Positions 1 through 14,319 are shown, numbered from the stretch's first letter. The stretch: 64,000 nt of DNA from Pachypanchax playfairii (GCA_006937955.1 SSNP01000042.1:2565388-2629387); one strand, 5' to 3'. The notes: generated from the sequence alone by a model not told the origin. Made by a program: numbers and translations.

Positions 1-1889
1 TAGTTTGAAACAGTATTTCTATAATTAAGACTATGATCAGATAAAATGTCTCCAGACTGTGTAATAAGTAAAACTCTGATGCCTTTAGCAGGTTTAAGGA
101 AGTCCCACCTGATTTATTTCAAATAAAATAATTTCCCCCGTTTTGGTGTCTCCATCATTAGCATGAATTGCGCTGTTTTGTATCAAGGAAAATAAAAAAG
201 GTCAGATGGAATAAAGATTTGAGCGATTTAAAATATTGAATATTTATAACTTTTGAATTTTACCCTAAAACTTTCCTGTTTTTATTGCATTTTGTATTTG
301 TGTTTAATTATTCAAATGTATTCATAATTATTTGTTATCATGCAACAGTTATTATTATTGATTTTTATTTATTTAATATTTACCTGGATGTTACATTAAC
401 TATGATAATTAATTATATAAATCTTCTGGTCTTCTGCCTGGACCCACTGGGATCTGAGAGGACAGGAAGAAACCTCCAGCAGAACCAGAACCAGAACCAG
501 GCTGAGTTCTGACGCACTAGTTAGTAAAAACACTCAAAGTGGTATAAATATGAATAAATCCAGCAACAAGACAAACAGAGTTTTCATGTTTGCTTTCTGT
601 TATAGACATTATTGAATAAAGAAATGAAACTAACTGTCCTTTATTCTTTTCCAAACATTTCCCCGGGCTCTCCGTCTTCCTCGCCGAGATGAGAAACTTC
701 CTCTTTCATTCATCCTCCTTGCTTTCCTCTCATTCTCTCTGCACGGATCAGGCAGCGTCTCTGACAACAGCCGTCCTCTCACCTCTCGCTCACTGTACGC
801 TTCTTTTGATCATTTCAAAGCCAGGAGTGGAGGCGGGAGGCTCCGAGCCCCATCAGCAAGGCGAGGCGCTCTGCTAAGTCAATAGCGACTAATGAAGACT
901 CTGATAAGCCAGAAACACAATTCAAATTGAATAAAGTGATTCTTGAGGCATCTAAAAGCTCCGCTTTAGTACCGAGTGACACCATGAAGCAACATTGTTT
1001 AGAAGTGAAAAAGCTTTTGTCCTTTCTGCTGTTAGAAGGTAGAGCAGGAAGAGTATTTTATCTCACTTTTCTATTTTAACATTTCTTTATACTTTGTAAA
1101 CATGTTCTATGATAACCATTATGGATAAGTGCTATTCTCAAACCGCAGGTGTTAAGCAGCAATAAAATATTTGATGAATTGCCCGGGCCAGGTGTTGTGC
1201 TGTTGGGGTGGAATTCCTCTGTCATTCATCATAACAAGCTTTTGTCTGATAACAGCTGACAGGCAGAAGATAAGCGGTCCAGCATGTTAGTGTCAGTCAA
1301 CTGAGCTTCATTAACCTGAACGTCACTCTTTTTGTTTTTATTTTTGGTAGATATTAAGAGTGAAGCCAGATTCTGAGCTAAACCATGCACACTGGACTTC
1401 CTCCAGCTTCCATATACATTTATTATCCATTTTATTTTGGAGTTTTGGAGTTTTTCAGAAACCTTTAAGGCATTTTGAAACATAATATACCTGTTCCACT
1501 AACCAGCTTGTGTTTTATTCACTTTTTACACTTTATTTGATTAAAATCACAGGGAGTAGCACAAGCTCTTTTCACATAAAGTCTATAAGACACTTGACTT
1601 TAACAATCACCTTGACCTCTTACTGTCACAACATCAAAAGGTTTCAAGTGCTGGTTAAGAATTAAAACACAAGTCTGCAGTAAATACAAGTCATTACAAA
1701 CTCTTTCACTGAAAAAAAGGTTTTAAATGGGTTGGCTTTAGAAATAAAATATATTTTTATATGAATATTGTTGTTGTACAAGGCTTTACTTTGACAAATG
1801 TCTTTAAATGAGAGAACAAGAGACATTCACACGTTTTCTATGGGACAGAGGTTTGAGTTGAGGAGGGCATCTGACTTGAACTGAAGGAC

Positions 1890-1979
<90 letters not shown>

Positions 1980-2151
1980 AACCTACATGTTCTTACTTGT
2001 CACCTCTTTATTGTCAAAAAACCTTTTGTGCATTTTTATTTGAAAGACGGATTCATCCAAAACAAAAGGAGATGAATTCCCGCCTGGTAACAGTTTCCAT
2101 AAAATTCAAGTTGTTTTCAGTTTATCAGATGTCAAGGTGTCGCCTTCTCAC
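1..2151 (-). other. sox6: sox6 intron 7 (partial)
   Basis: Intronic DNA downstream of exon 7 in the gene's direction. It holds a CA microsatellite at 1891-1979 and short AGAACC repeats near 480-500. I looked for the next SOX6 peptide blocks on the minus strand and did not see them. Nothing else recognisable. Confidence 0.7.
1891..1979 (+). repeat. CA microsatellite
   Basis: About 44 uninterrupted AC units, 173 bp from the donor of sox6 exon 7. Confidence 0.98.
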
Positions 2152-2231
2152 CTGTAACTGTAGCGGACTGAGTCCTGACGCCGCTGCGGCTGCCATTGTT
2201 GATGGAATGAACTGCATTGGGTAATTCTCAC
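2152..2231 (-). CDS. sox6: sox6 coding exon 7 (residues 296-322)
   Basis: Acceptor GTTTACCAG|GTGAG at 2231 and donor TTACAG|GTGAGAAG at 2152; 80 nt, phase 1 in and phase 0 out. The peptide is GENYPMQFIPSTMAAAAASG then LSPLQLQ, nearly identical to the SOX6 block DNYPVQFIPSTMAAAAASG. SOX5 has LIPTTM and a longer alanine tract here, so this exon is the best evidence for SOX6 over SOX5. The next part of the protein (the variable SOX6 exon and the QLYAAQLA block) was not found in 1-2151 and should lie further left. Confidence 0.96.
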
Positions 2232-3418
2232 CTGGTAAACAACATAAAACAACACATAGTTTATATATATGGAGAGTGATGAGAGCAGAGTTCAATAGAA
2301 AAACAAACCTGCTCTTTACCTTCAGCCTGTCGCTCTCTCTCACTCCCTGTCTTGCTCTTTGTCTCCTTTCCTGTCACGCTCATGTTTTTATACATGTGAG
2401 ACACGGAGGGTCACGAACGTTTTATTCAGAGGTTAATAAGACTCACTGTCGGTACAAACAAGTGCTCGAGACTAGACTAAGCAGAGCTTGCTCAATGGGA
2501 TGCACTCACCAACTCATATACAAGCAGCATGTATAACCCCTACTGTTTGTCCTTAAAAGGCTTTTCATGTCCAGGGCTTTGTTCAGAACAGACCCAAGTA
2601 AAAAGAGAGTGTACAATAATGGTTTCTAAACTCCTTTCTTTATGTTTTCTTTTCTGTGCAGCCTTGTGGGAGTGCATGTGCTTGAAGTAGGACTAAACAC
2701 GGATTGTTCTATATGAAGTGTGGAGGGTTGGTGCTGCCCTGTGTCAGCCGAACACCTGGAGGAATGTATGAGAGTAAGGAATGTGTGAAGGATGAAGAGA
2801 CACACAGAAAGCAGGTGGTGCAGAGAATCCTGCAGAAAGAAGGCTGCGTGCTGTGGCCTCAAACATTTTTGTTGAGGCTGTTTGAGAAAATTGCTTGTGA
2901 ATTGGTAAAACATGAAACGTGCACGCTTTATTTAAAGTGCTAGTGGGTTGTTTAAAATGCACGTGATGCGTCTATCTGCATCATCTGTATGTTTACAGTT
3001 TAGGGTCTCAAGAAAATGCTTGAGCACGTCCACATGAGAGTAAGAATGTGTGAAATTCCATGCTGCTGATGTGCAGTGCAACTTTTCTTTTCTTTTTTTT
3101 TAGGGGGGTGAATGCACAAACTTTAGCATTATTGCACAAAGACTTTGGATTAGATAATATTTCCGTTTATTATTCCTACTTTGGTTTATTTTCTGCACCT
3201 TCAGCCAAGACATTTCCTTCGTTTTGGCTGTAAACTGATTGTGATTCTGAAGTGACGTGTTTTCAGAAGACCATGAAACAGACCACACTGTGTCCAATGC
3301 ATTGATCCTCGGGCTTGTAAATCTCTCTGCTCATTTCCAGAACATTCTTCACCTGACACACCTCATTAACGTCTGCTGGGATCCCCAGCGCTTGTTGTGT
3401 GAGAGTGTATGAGTATAC
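2232..3418 (-). other. sox6: sox6 intron 6
   Basis: A 1,187-bp intron between exons 6 and 7 with consensus borders. Short ORFs on both strands in 2626-2962 have no recognisable domain and overlap each other, so I treat them as chance. No repeats of note. Confidence 0.85.
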
Positions 3419-3539
3419 CTGGCTTGTAGGACATGCCGGGTGGGAAGAGGAAGCCCTGCTGTGCAGCAGCGGCAGCAGCCAGAGAGCGCTGGTCGTGTGG
3501 AAACACGGGGATCATCAGAGGAGGCATGTGACCCTGGAC
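3419..3539 (-). CDS. sox6: sox6 coding exon 6 (residues 256-295)
   Basis: Acceptor CTGATTTCAG|GTCCAG at 3539 and donor AAGCCAG|GTATAC at 3419; 121 nt, phase 0 in and phase 1 out. The peptide starts VQGHMPPLMIPVFPHDQRSL, continues with six alanines, then QQGFLFPPGMSYKPG. It differs from mammalian SOX6 at only a few conservative sites. This proline- and alanine-rich linker follows the coiled coil; it is typical of SOX5/SOX6 and has no known fold. An 11.4-kb intron carrying the large minisatellite separates it from exon 5, and a 1.2-kb intron separates it from exon 7. Confidence 0.97.
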
Positions 3540-5392
3540 CTGAAATCAGACAGGAGAGAAGAAGAGAAATGAAAATGTCATAAAACCATCTATAACACAA
3601 ATGATCAGTCGAGCAATTTCTCAATCTAAATGCATTTTAAATACATTATTAATATTCTGCACTTTGAATTACACCCCAGAACCTTTAAACACAGTCTGAG
3701 ATATTTATTTGTTATTTTGCTCATAAAGTTGAGGAAAATAAACAGTTTCATTAAGCTCTGATTTTCCTTCCAAATTCAAATAAAACAAAAATTCTGTTAC
3801 TCTTTTCTTTGTATTTCCTGAATTCAGTTTATTTTGTGTTTATTAGCTCACTGTAATTGTTTCCCATGTGTTCCCTACACGCCTCAGTCCTCACACCTGT
3901 CTGTCTCTCTGCTCCTCATCCAGGTGATCACTCCTTGCAACACATTCATACCTCTCAGTTTCTCCTGTTCCTTGTTTAATGCTACATCAGCTAACAGCTT
4001 TGTTTTAGCTTCACTCCTGCTATTTGTCTAAGTGTTGTGTTATTTTCTTTTATTAGAAGTTTTGCTGTGAACTTTCTTTGTTTCAACCTGCACTGTGACT
4101 CCTTCCACACACCAGTTCGAACATGTTTAAATGATTTAATATTTTCATTTCAACTTGTTCTCAAATATTTTACAAATCTTTTTTACCTTGTATGGAAACA
4201 AACTGTAAATAAACAAAGAATAAAACAAAATAATAACCTTAATATGTCAACTACAAGTAGATAAATATTTATTATATTATTATAATATATATTATGTATT
4301 TTGACTGTTTTATATATCTTCTTGTCATAAAAATGCTTTAATGTTACTAATATTTACACACCTTTGAACATTATATCATCATTTTATAACTAAATAAAAA
4401 CTAAACTATAAAAACCACAATTCATTGTTATAATGTGATGTTAGTGATGATGTTTAAACTCATCAGCTACAGTCGAATCAACAAACTGATAAAATACTGA
4501 CGCAAGTCTTATCATGCAAAGTCTTTATTTGAAAAGTTCTTTCATATGTCTGTTTGGTAGTTTTATTCAAATCAAATTATTCCAAAAAACCAGAAACATG
4601 GAAGTGCAGAAAAGAAAAGAGAAAATGAACAGAAAAATCAGAAAAAAATGAGTTTGAAAAGTGAAAGTATTTTCTTTTCCTCGATAAAGGGATTTAAAAA
4701 AAGCACAATTAAAGAATCATAAGAAAAGGATAATCAACAGGTGAAAAAGAACATGTGGCAGTAAAAACTTAAAACAAGAATTAAAAAGAAAAGAAATTCT
4801 CATGAATGTGAAACAAATGATCAAGATTTTAAAACTAATGTTTAAAAGAAGATTAGAAACCAAACAGTAAACATGGATGTAGATTCACGAGGGAAAAGAC
4901 TGAAAATATAAAACAAAATGTCTAAAGAACAACAGAGAGACTAAAAGCTGCCTTTCATGTCAGCTTGAAAGACTTAAAACTGTTGGTTTGACTGAGTGAA
5001 GACACTGAAGACAGCATATCAAAGATGAGCCTGCGGGAATCTATTAGTGTAAAACCAGCAGGCTGTGCTTTCCCTTCCATCGCTCGCCTTTATCTCATTC
5101 TTTCCTCCTTTCAGTAATTCTGGTCTGACTTGTAAAATTATGTATTTCGCCTTCATGCTGTTTTTTTTTTCCATTTGTTCAGTTTACACAGGACACATTA
5201 GGATTCTCGATTATTTTTTACTCTTTTATAAAACAAAGAATATAACTGAAATCTTTATTTTATCAGTTGTGATTTTTGTGTCCAAATACATTTTGAAAAC
5301 TGTAAATTCTTTCATCTTCTCTTTCCAGTTCTGTCCTCTGTTCAGTGCCATCCACCTCCATTCATCTCCTTTACTACCAATTCATTAACCAA

Positions 5393-5396
<4 letters not shown>

Positions 5397-5426
<30 letters not shown>
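5397..5426 (+). repeat. C30 homopolymer
   Basis: 30 consecutive C, which become G30 in the sox6 pre-mRNA. Confidence 0.95.
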
Positions 5427-5429
<3 letters not shown>

Positions 5430-7870
5430 TAGTCCTGTCGTCCATCATGAGCTGTCAAAGCTCTGCAATCAGCACATTATGTGATTCCACTGTGGCTCTA
5501 CCTTAGTGAAGCGGCTGAGCTAGTTAAATAACATGACGGTCCTTTGGGATGTTTGTCGGGGGGGCTGATGTATTAGTTGTTACAGGGTTTAAAGAGCATG
5601 ACTAAATAGATATATCAGTTATTATTCTGTCAATAGGAAGATAAACTGAAAATAAATGAGCCACCGTTCTGATAAACTATAAATAATGTAAAGCCGTTAT
5701 AAGGCATAAATATAGATACACACACATAGACTTGTGTGTGTGTGTGTCAGTATGAATAATTTAAAACTTGAACATTAAAGCTGCACAATATTAAGATAAA
5801 ATCCAGATATTAAAGTTAAACCAAACTCTTATACTCATCAGTTTTATCGTCGTATTCTAGTGGGTCTTCTGTGTTTTAGCATTTTGGGCTCAATCAGCTG
5901 ATTGTGAAACATGTTATTGACAGATTATATATCCTTTAATGTAATCCCTGTACCAGTATTTGGAAGTAGAAATGAGAAAGTTTATTATGTATTTATCTCG
6001 TTTCCCTTCAGGGATTAAAACAGTATCTTTGAATTTGAATTGATTGTATTTATTATTTGTTTTTTATTAGTTAGAATTAGTTTGGAGGTGTAGAACTGTT
6101 GGCTTTGTTCATGTGAGTTGCACATGGTCATCAGCTGACCAGTTCTACAGACATGATATCTTGGGAGTGAGTGATCAAACTGAGGACTGGTAGACTGATG
6201 TATGTTTGAGGCCCCCCATGTAAACACAATGTCCCCCTCAGACAAGAGGTCTGACGTCTCGTGATGTGAAGGAACAAGAATAAAGACAGAAGACAAAATG
6301 AGTCCGAATGCGTAAAAGCACACAAAAAAGAACAAGTAGAAGAAGAGGAGAGAAGTGGGGGGGAGGAGAAGGTTTTAGAGTGGGACAAAATGCTCCCATT
6401 CATTGTATTCCTCTGGGAACACTGGGACTGACTGGGGCTGCTTCTCTAGCACAAACACACAAAGATCTCCTTTTACTGAGGGGAGGGGTGGGGGGGCAGT
6501 CAATGAATGGAAGGGGGAAGGTGGCGTTGCAGGAGCCCCCTCTGCTCAGCCCCTAAGAAAACACAGAGTCCCTTCCTCTAACTAACTGCCCAGCAGACAC
6601 ATTGACATACACACCTAAGCAACAAGGAGCATGTGTACACACGCAGACACACACTCAGAATTAATGGTGGTGTTGTGTTGAGGTAGCAGGGTGAGGGGGG
6701 CACGTATGTTTCACTGAGCTGAGATAGAGAGAGGAAAATACACACGTGCACGTTTATATCCATCACGTCTCATAAAGAAAAACCTACACAGCGTTGATTT
6801 TTACCACTTTGAAATTAAATTTCCAGTGAGAAATAATCTTATGATGCCAGTTACAACCTCCAGCAAACAGACTGGAAGCAGCATAATGGAAACATCACAG
6901 CTGGAGTCTATAGATTCTAATGGGCTCGTCAAAGTTGTCAAATTTTAAGTGTTTTTTTTTTTACTGTTATGGTTTAAAGTGTGAATTTGCTGCTGTTGTC
7001 ACCTGACCGTTACACCATTTACATCATATTTGCACCTTTCTTCAACATTAATCTAACACTGGATCAATGTGTGTAAAATTACCACAAGTGCAGAACTGAT
7101 CACATCTTATTTACCACCTTAAAAGTTGCATTTATTATTTTTTATTTACAAAGTTTTTATCTTAAAGTCTGCCGTATTCATTGTGGTAATGTCGTATGAA
7201 TGTAAGTAGGTGAGTTGTGGTGTGTGAAGTTTGTCTTTACCATTATTCAACATGAATTTACATAAACTAAAGCATAAAAATCTGAGTCTCAGTTTGGAGA
7301 CATGGAGTTATGATGAGTTTACAGTTCGCTGGTAGATGCTGAGCCAGATTCCACCAATCCTGACGCAGCTCTAATTTAAAAAATGTTCATCTGAACAGTA
7401 ATTCATAAACCTTTTTACATAACATGATAATTTACACAGACTTCTGTGGGGCTAAACAGGTTAATGTAATACTTCTAGTTCAGTTTGGAACATGTCTGTC
7501 AGAATAACCAGGTGATGAGAAAACAACAGCAGCACAGAGACGTGTAAACTCACATCTGTAGGAACAGCTACGAACTTATTGAAATTATAGTGATAGTAAT
7601 TTGTTTTGTTTTTGATCTGCTGTGGCTACGTGTTAGATCATCAGTTCAATTGGAACTCATCTTTATTTCTCTAAAATGAAGTTTTTCAAATAGTTTTCTG
7701 CATCAGGTATGATGTTAGATGTTCAGAAACAAACATCAGAAGACCTGAAAGTTTCCTGGAAGGTGGAGCAGCACTTCACTCAGATGTTGCTCTAAAAACA
7801 CAAGACAACCTGTAAATGAAATCTACCATTGTCTGAATGTTTGTTTTCTGTGTTTCAACGTGTTCCTGCA

Positions 7871-10800
7871 GATCCAAACTAACATGTTAAACCACTAGAG
7901 TAGATCCAAACTAACATGTTAAACCACTAGAGTAGATCCGAACTAACATGTTAAACCGCTAGAGTAGATCCAAACTAACATGTTAAACCACTAGAGTAGA
8001 TCCAAACTAACATGTTAAACCACTAGAGTAGATCCAAACTAACATGTTAAACCACTAGAGTAGATCCGAACTAACATGTTAAACCACTAGAGTAGATCCG
8101 AACTAACATGTTAAACCACTAGAGTAGATCCAAACTAACATGTTAAACCACTAGAGTAGATCCAAACTAAAATGTTAAACCACTAGAGTAGATCCAAACT
8201 AACATGTTAAACCACTAGAGTAGATCCAAACTAACATGTTAAACCACTAGAGTAGATCCAAACTAACATGTTAAACCACTAGAGTAGATCCAAACTAACA
8301 TGTTAAACCACTAGAGTAGATCCGAACTAACATGTTAAACCACTAGAGTAGATCCTAACTAAAATGTTAAACCACTAGAGTAGATCCGAACTAACATGTT
8401 AAACCACTAGAGTAGATCCAAACTAACATGTTAAACCACTAGAGTAGATCCAAACTAACATGTTAAACCATTAGAGCAGATCCCAACTAACATGTTAAAC
8501 CACTAGAGCAGATCCAACAAGCATGTTAAACAACTAGAGTAGATCCCAACTAACATGTTAAACGACTAGAGTAGATCCAAACTAACATGTTAAACCACTA
8601 GAGTAGATCCAAACTAAAATGTTAAACCACTAGAGTAGATCCCAACTAACATGTTAAACCACTAGAGTAGATCCAAACTAACATGTTAAACCACTAGAGT
8701 TGATCCTAACTAACATGTTAAACCACTAGAGTAGATCCAAACTAACATGTTAAACCACTAGAGTAGATCCAAACTAACATGTTAAACCACTAGAGTAGAT
8801 CCAAACTAAAATGTTAAACCACTAGAGTAGATCCGAACTAAAATGTTAAACCACTAGAGTAGATCCGAACTAACATGTTAAACCACTAGAGTTGATCCGA
8901 ACTAACATGTTAAACCACTAGAGTTGATCCCAACTAACATGTTAAACCACTAGAGTAGATCCAAACTAACATGTTAAACCACTAGAGTAGATCCAAACTA
9001 AAATGTTAAACCACTAGAGTAGATCCAACAAGCATGTTAAACCACTAGAGTAGATCCAAACTAACATGTTAAACCACTAGAGTAGATCCAAACTAACATG
9101 TTAAACCACTAGAGTAGATCCAAACTAACATGTTAAACCACTAGAGTAGATCCAACAAGCATGTTAAACCACTAGAGTAGATCCCAACTAACATGTTAAA
9201 CCACTAGAGTAGATCCAAACTAGCATGTTAAACCACTAGAGTAGATCCGAACTAACATGTTAAACCACTAGAGTAGATCCAAACTAACATGTTAAACCAC
9301 TAGAGTAGATCCAAACTAACATGTTAAACCACTAGAGTAGATCCGAACTAACATGTTAAACCACTAGAGTAGATCCGAACTAACATGTTAAACCACTAGA
9401 GTAGATCCAAACTAACATGTTAAACCACTAGAGTTGATCCGAACTAACATGTTAAACCACTAGAGTAGATCCCAACTAACATGTTAAACCACTAGAGTAG
9501 ATCCAACAAGCATGTTAAACCACTAGAGTAGATCCAAACTAACATGTTAAACCACTAGAGTAGATCCAAACTAACATGTTAAACCACTAGAGTAGATCCA
9601 AACTAACATGTTAAACCACTAGAGTAGATCCAAACTAGCATGTTAAACCACTAGAGTAGATCCGAACTAACATGTTAAACCACTAGAGTAGATCCAACAA
9701 GCATGTTAAACCACTAGAGTAGATCCAACTAACATGTTAAACCACTAGAGTAGATCCGAACTAACATGTTAAACCACTAGAGTAGATCCAACAAGCATGT
9801 TAAACCACTAGAGTAGATCCAACTAACATGTTAAACCACTAGAGTAGATCCAACAAGCATGTTAAACCACTAGAGTAGATCCCAACTAACATGTTAAACC
9901 ACTAGAGTAGATCCAACAAGCATGTTAAACCACTAGAGTAGATCCCAACTAACATGTTAAACCACTAGAGTAGATCCAAACTAACATGTTAAACCACTAG
10001 AGTAGATCCGAACTAACATGTTAAACCACTAGAGTAGATCCCAACTAACATGTTAAACCACTAGAGTAGATCCAAACTAACATGTTAAACCACTAGAGTA
10101 GATCCAAACTAGCATGTTAAACCACTAGAGTTGATCCGAACTAACATGTTAAACCACTAGAGTAGATCCCAACTAACATGTTAAACCACTAGAGTAGATC
10201 CTAACTAAAATGTTAAACCACTAGAGTAGATCCTAACTAGCATGTTAAACCACTAGAGTTGATCCGAACTAACATGTTAAACCACTAGAGTAGATCCCAA
10301 CTAACATGTTAAACCACTAGAGTAGATCCCAACTAACATGTTAAACCACTAGAGTAGATCCTAACTAACATGTTAAACCACTAGAGTAGATCCAAACTAA
10401 CATGTTAAACCACTAGAGTTGATCCGAACTAACATGTTAAACCACTAGAGTAGATCCCAACTAACATGTTAAACCACTAGAGTAGATCCGAACTAACATG
10501 TTAAACCACTAGAGTAGATCCAACAAGCATGTTAAACCACTAGAGTAGATCCCAACTAACATGTTAAACCACTAGAGTAGATCCAAACTAACATGTTAAA
10601 CCACTAGAGTAGATCCAAACTAACATGGTAAACCACTAGAGTAGATCCGAACTAACATGTTAAACCACTAGAGTAGACCCAACAAGCATGTTAAACCACT
10701 AGAGTAGATCCCAACTAACATGTTAAACCACTAGAGTAGATCCGAACTAACATGTTAAACCACTAGAGTAGATCCAACTAACATGTTAAACCACTAGAGT

Positions 10801-10968
10801 AGATCCAAACTAGCATGTTAAACCACTAGAGTAGATCCGAACTAACATGTTAAACCACTAGAGTAGATCCAACAAGCATGTTAAACCACTAGAGTAGATC
10901 CAACTAACATGTTAAACCACTAGAGTAGATCCAACTAACATGTTAAACCACTAGAGTAGATCCAAACT
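7871..10968 (+). repeat. 32-bp minisatellite, 97 units
   Basis: A tandem array of GATCCAAACTAACATGTTAA + ACCACTAGAGTA. Reading unit by unit gives 97 full units, 81 of 32 bp and 16 of 31 bp, plus a final 10 bp, which sums exactly to 3,098 bp. Main variants are CGAACT, CCAACT, CTAACT, CAACAAGCATG, TAAAATG and AGAGTTGATCC. Each unit holds the palindrome AACATGTT or a one-base variant. There is no spacer between units, so it is not a CRISPR. Confidence 0.99.
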
Positions 10969-12534
10969 GTTTTTGTCAAACATGTCCGTTGGCACTGATG
11001 AAAGGAAAACATGGTAAATATATAGTTTTCTATCATATTATTATATTTTGATGTATAAGATCAGAAACTCAAGACAACATGAGCAGGATTTTTTTTTATC
11101 TTGGACCTTTATTCTTCCTCCTGATGTCTCAGGAATCAGTACAGCTGCATTGTATCAGCATTATGTGCTTTCCTTGTTCTTCTGTCTGAAGCTGTAGTGC
11201 TGACATAAGAGCTGCCTCTCCATCTAACTGTCTCTTGGCTGCTCAGTAGTTTTTATGCACATTTGTGATTGTGTGGAGTTTTGTGCTGGAGCCCGTCTGG
11301 TACCCTGACAAGAAAAAAGCTTCTGGCTCTGATTCAGATTGTTTAATCAGCTGAATTAGAGACGATAACTAGAAAAGCATTCAGAGAGTGCAGACCTCTG
11401 CCAAACATCTCATTTTACTCAGTTTACACTTAAAACTAATGGTCCTACATTTATTTATGATAATTCTGGGATTCACTGACCTTAAAAACAAACTGTTAGC
11501 ATTCAGAATCAATTTGATATCAATGTTAGTTCGATAGTTACATATAAAAATAATATTTCTGTAATGACGTTTTTCTTCTGGATCTAGTTTCAGACATCCT
11601 GAGGATCAAATTTACTTATTTGCTTATCTTGGTGTTAGTTGCATGTCTTTAACTATTTGTTGACTTACAGTGTTAAATATTTCATGAAGCTTTCTGGATC
11701 ATAATGACCAGGCTACAGTTCCAACACTGTGATGTAGAACAACCATGTTGCTGGTTGGTAAATGTTTACAATATTTAAGGTTTGGCTTGTTGAGGTAAAT
11801 GGAGATTATTGAAATGAGCCCCATCTCTCCAGATGGACCCAGGTGGTTGTCCAGATTGACTGGTCCTCATGTCATCACTAACCTGTCCAGAAAAATTCAC
11901 CTCTGTTTATAACAATTTTAGTTATCTTGTTAACAAGAAGATGAAAACAATGAATAAACTTATGCTAAAAAAGACCTCCTTGGACGAGGTTAATTAACAC
12001 AGGTAATACATTTATAAACCATTTATTTGTTTATACTTCTGGGCCTGAACCCAAAACTTAGATACAGAATATTAATCAAATTAAAATCCTTAACTTTAAG
12101 TAATCATAGTGTGAATAATTAAACAGAAGGAAGTTGATATTCTGCCATAAAACATGACAACAACAAACACAAAATCAAAATACAAAAGCAGTAATTGTGG
12201 CAAAAAATCAGACAGTAAGGAAGGAGGAGGACAGGAGGAGGACGGGTGAAGGAGGAGACAGAGGAGTTATAAATGAAGAACAGAGAGAGAGAAAAGGAGG
12301 AGTGCGGCTTTGCAGTCATTAATTAGCCCGTTAGCTAGGGCCCGGGCGGTGTGGTTAGGGCCTGCGTCTTTGTGGGCCTGAAGGAAATGGGCCACATATG
12401 AGAACCATTATAAGAACTGACTTAACAAAGACACATGCCTGTCAGCCACCAGGCTGGGCTGGGCCACGCTGCGTACAGCACACAAAGGGCCTGCCACCGC
12501 TGCATGTGTGTGTACGGGTTTAGAACCAGCATGG

Positions 12535-12538
<4 letters not shown>

Positions 12539-12578
<40 letters not shown>
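12539..12578 (+). repeat. TG microsatellite
   Basis: 20 TG units. Confidence 0.97.
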
Positions 12579-12579
<1 letters not shown>

Positions 12580-14319
12580 AGGAGAACACGTGAACGTTCC
12601 ATATGTTTGTTATTATCTGTTATTGTCTGCTGTCTTTTTTTACGGAAATTTCAAATCCATAAACCACTGCTCCATGCAAGACCATACAGTGTGTGTGTGT
12701 GTGTGTGTTCATCTGTCTATATGTCTTCATGCTGGTGTCATAGTGCATGTCTCCACTCTTTTCTGCAGTTTGCACTCTAGTAACAATATCTATGTGCATG
12801 AGGCCTTCGGAAGCGTTTCTTTAACCCCTGGACGTCCCCTGCTGGCTGTCCACTCCATTTAAAACCACATGACAGGAAACCAGGTCACTTTGAACCAAGC
12901 TACCCACCATGGGAGCCGACAAACACATTGACACTATCCAGTGACTGAAGCAGAAAGGAAAGATGCAGAAGAAGAAAACTGGTCTCAACAGCTGGATTTT
13001 CACAATAAACATCATGAGTGAGAAAATGCCGACCGACTACAAAACCGTAGTTACTTTTATTTGCTGCAACGATACAATGAATGAAAACTCCACAGAAGTC
13101 CAACTACAGGCAAAAACCTTGTTTTGGTTTCTTATTTCTTCCATCTGGACAACTTCTACCTTTCAAATTAAGACGTGAACAACAACTGGCACTTCTAAAA
13201 AAAAAGTGGTTTTACCAGACTGAGGCCTATTCTTCTTAGCTGAAACAGTAGCATTTGGTCAGTTCCTCTGAGTATTGGCCTGAGAGGAGCTGGAGTCTGG
13301 AACTGATAAGTAGAAACAGACTGGTGCGGCGCTGCCTGTGTGTTTAAGGCCAATACACATCCGACACAGCGTAAACAGCCCGTACACCAGTGACTAAACC
13401 CTGGAGCTTAGCCACAATAATTGTAAACCTCTGTACAGTAGAAACACCATATGCTTCTTGCTAAAATGGGTTTGTTTGCCAAGACGTACTATTGTTCTGG
13501 AAATACGTTAAATAACAAGAATCTGCTGCAGTCTCACAGTGAGCATCAGTTTCTTCTTTTGGTATTTTTAGGTATTTTAATATGGCACCTTTACTTAGCA
13601 GAAAATTACTGTAATTGTGGAGCTAATTGAAGTTAGACAACAAGTGTGAAACAAGAGTTGGTTTTAAAGTGTTTTTACAGCTGATGCTTCTGAAGCTCCA
13701 CACGATAACGAGCTGCTCTCAAGAACTATTTTCTGCATACGCCTTCATCCTCAAAACCAAACATGACACAGTATCCATTGCTTCACAGCATGGAAGAGGA
13801 TCTGAGTGTAAGCTGATTTTTATGGTCTTGCTCTCCCCCAGGGCTCAGAATCCTAATGAAGTCTGATTCGAGCTTTATTAAGATCTAATGGTGGGCGCTC
13901 GTAATAAAGAAAAAAAAACTAAGAAGAGAGAGAGAGGAGAAAATAACCAAGTCCTCATTAACTCCATCCCACCTCAGGAGCGAGGGCTAATCCAAAGCTC
14001 AGGAATGATGGGGGGTAAACTGGACGTAAGGCTGAACTGATCACAGCACAGAGTTTGTACAGAATCTCTGAAATGCTGATTCAATTTAGCTGTAAGCACT
14101 TAGAGAAAATAAAAAGATCAAATACTTACTGGTGAAATTCCCACGAGCCTATCAGCCACAGCGTGCAAATTTGCCAGCATTTGGTTCACAGCTGGTGGTA
14201 ATTTCTCGGTGGGTCTGGATGTATGTACAGTGATAATAAATCTAAGTGCATGTAGTGGCTCAGTAAGACGTGTGTATTATCAGAATATTAGGTAAATTAA
14301 TTTTTAAAATGGGAGAAAG

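Noticed and set aside
689..877. Possible further sox6 exon in 1-2151
   Set aside because: No SOX6 peptide block (such as QLYAAQLA) was found on the minus strand in this interval.
7871..10968. CRISPR-like periodic array
   Set aside because: Units abut with no unique spacers and the genome is a vertebrate; it is a minisatellite.
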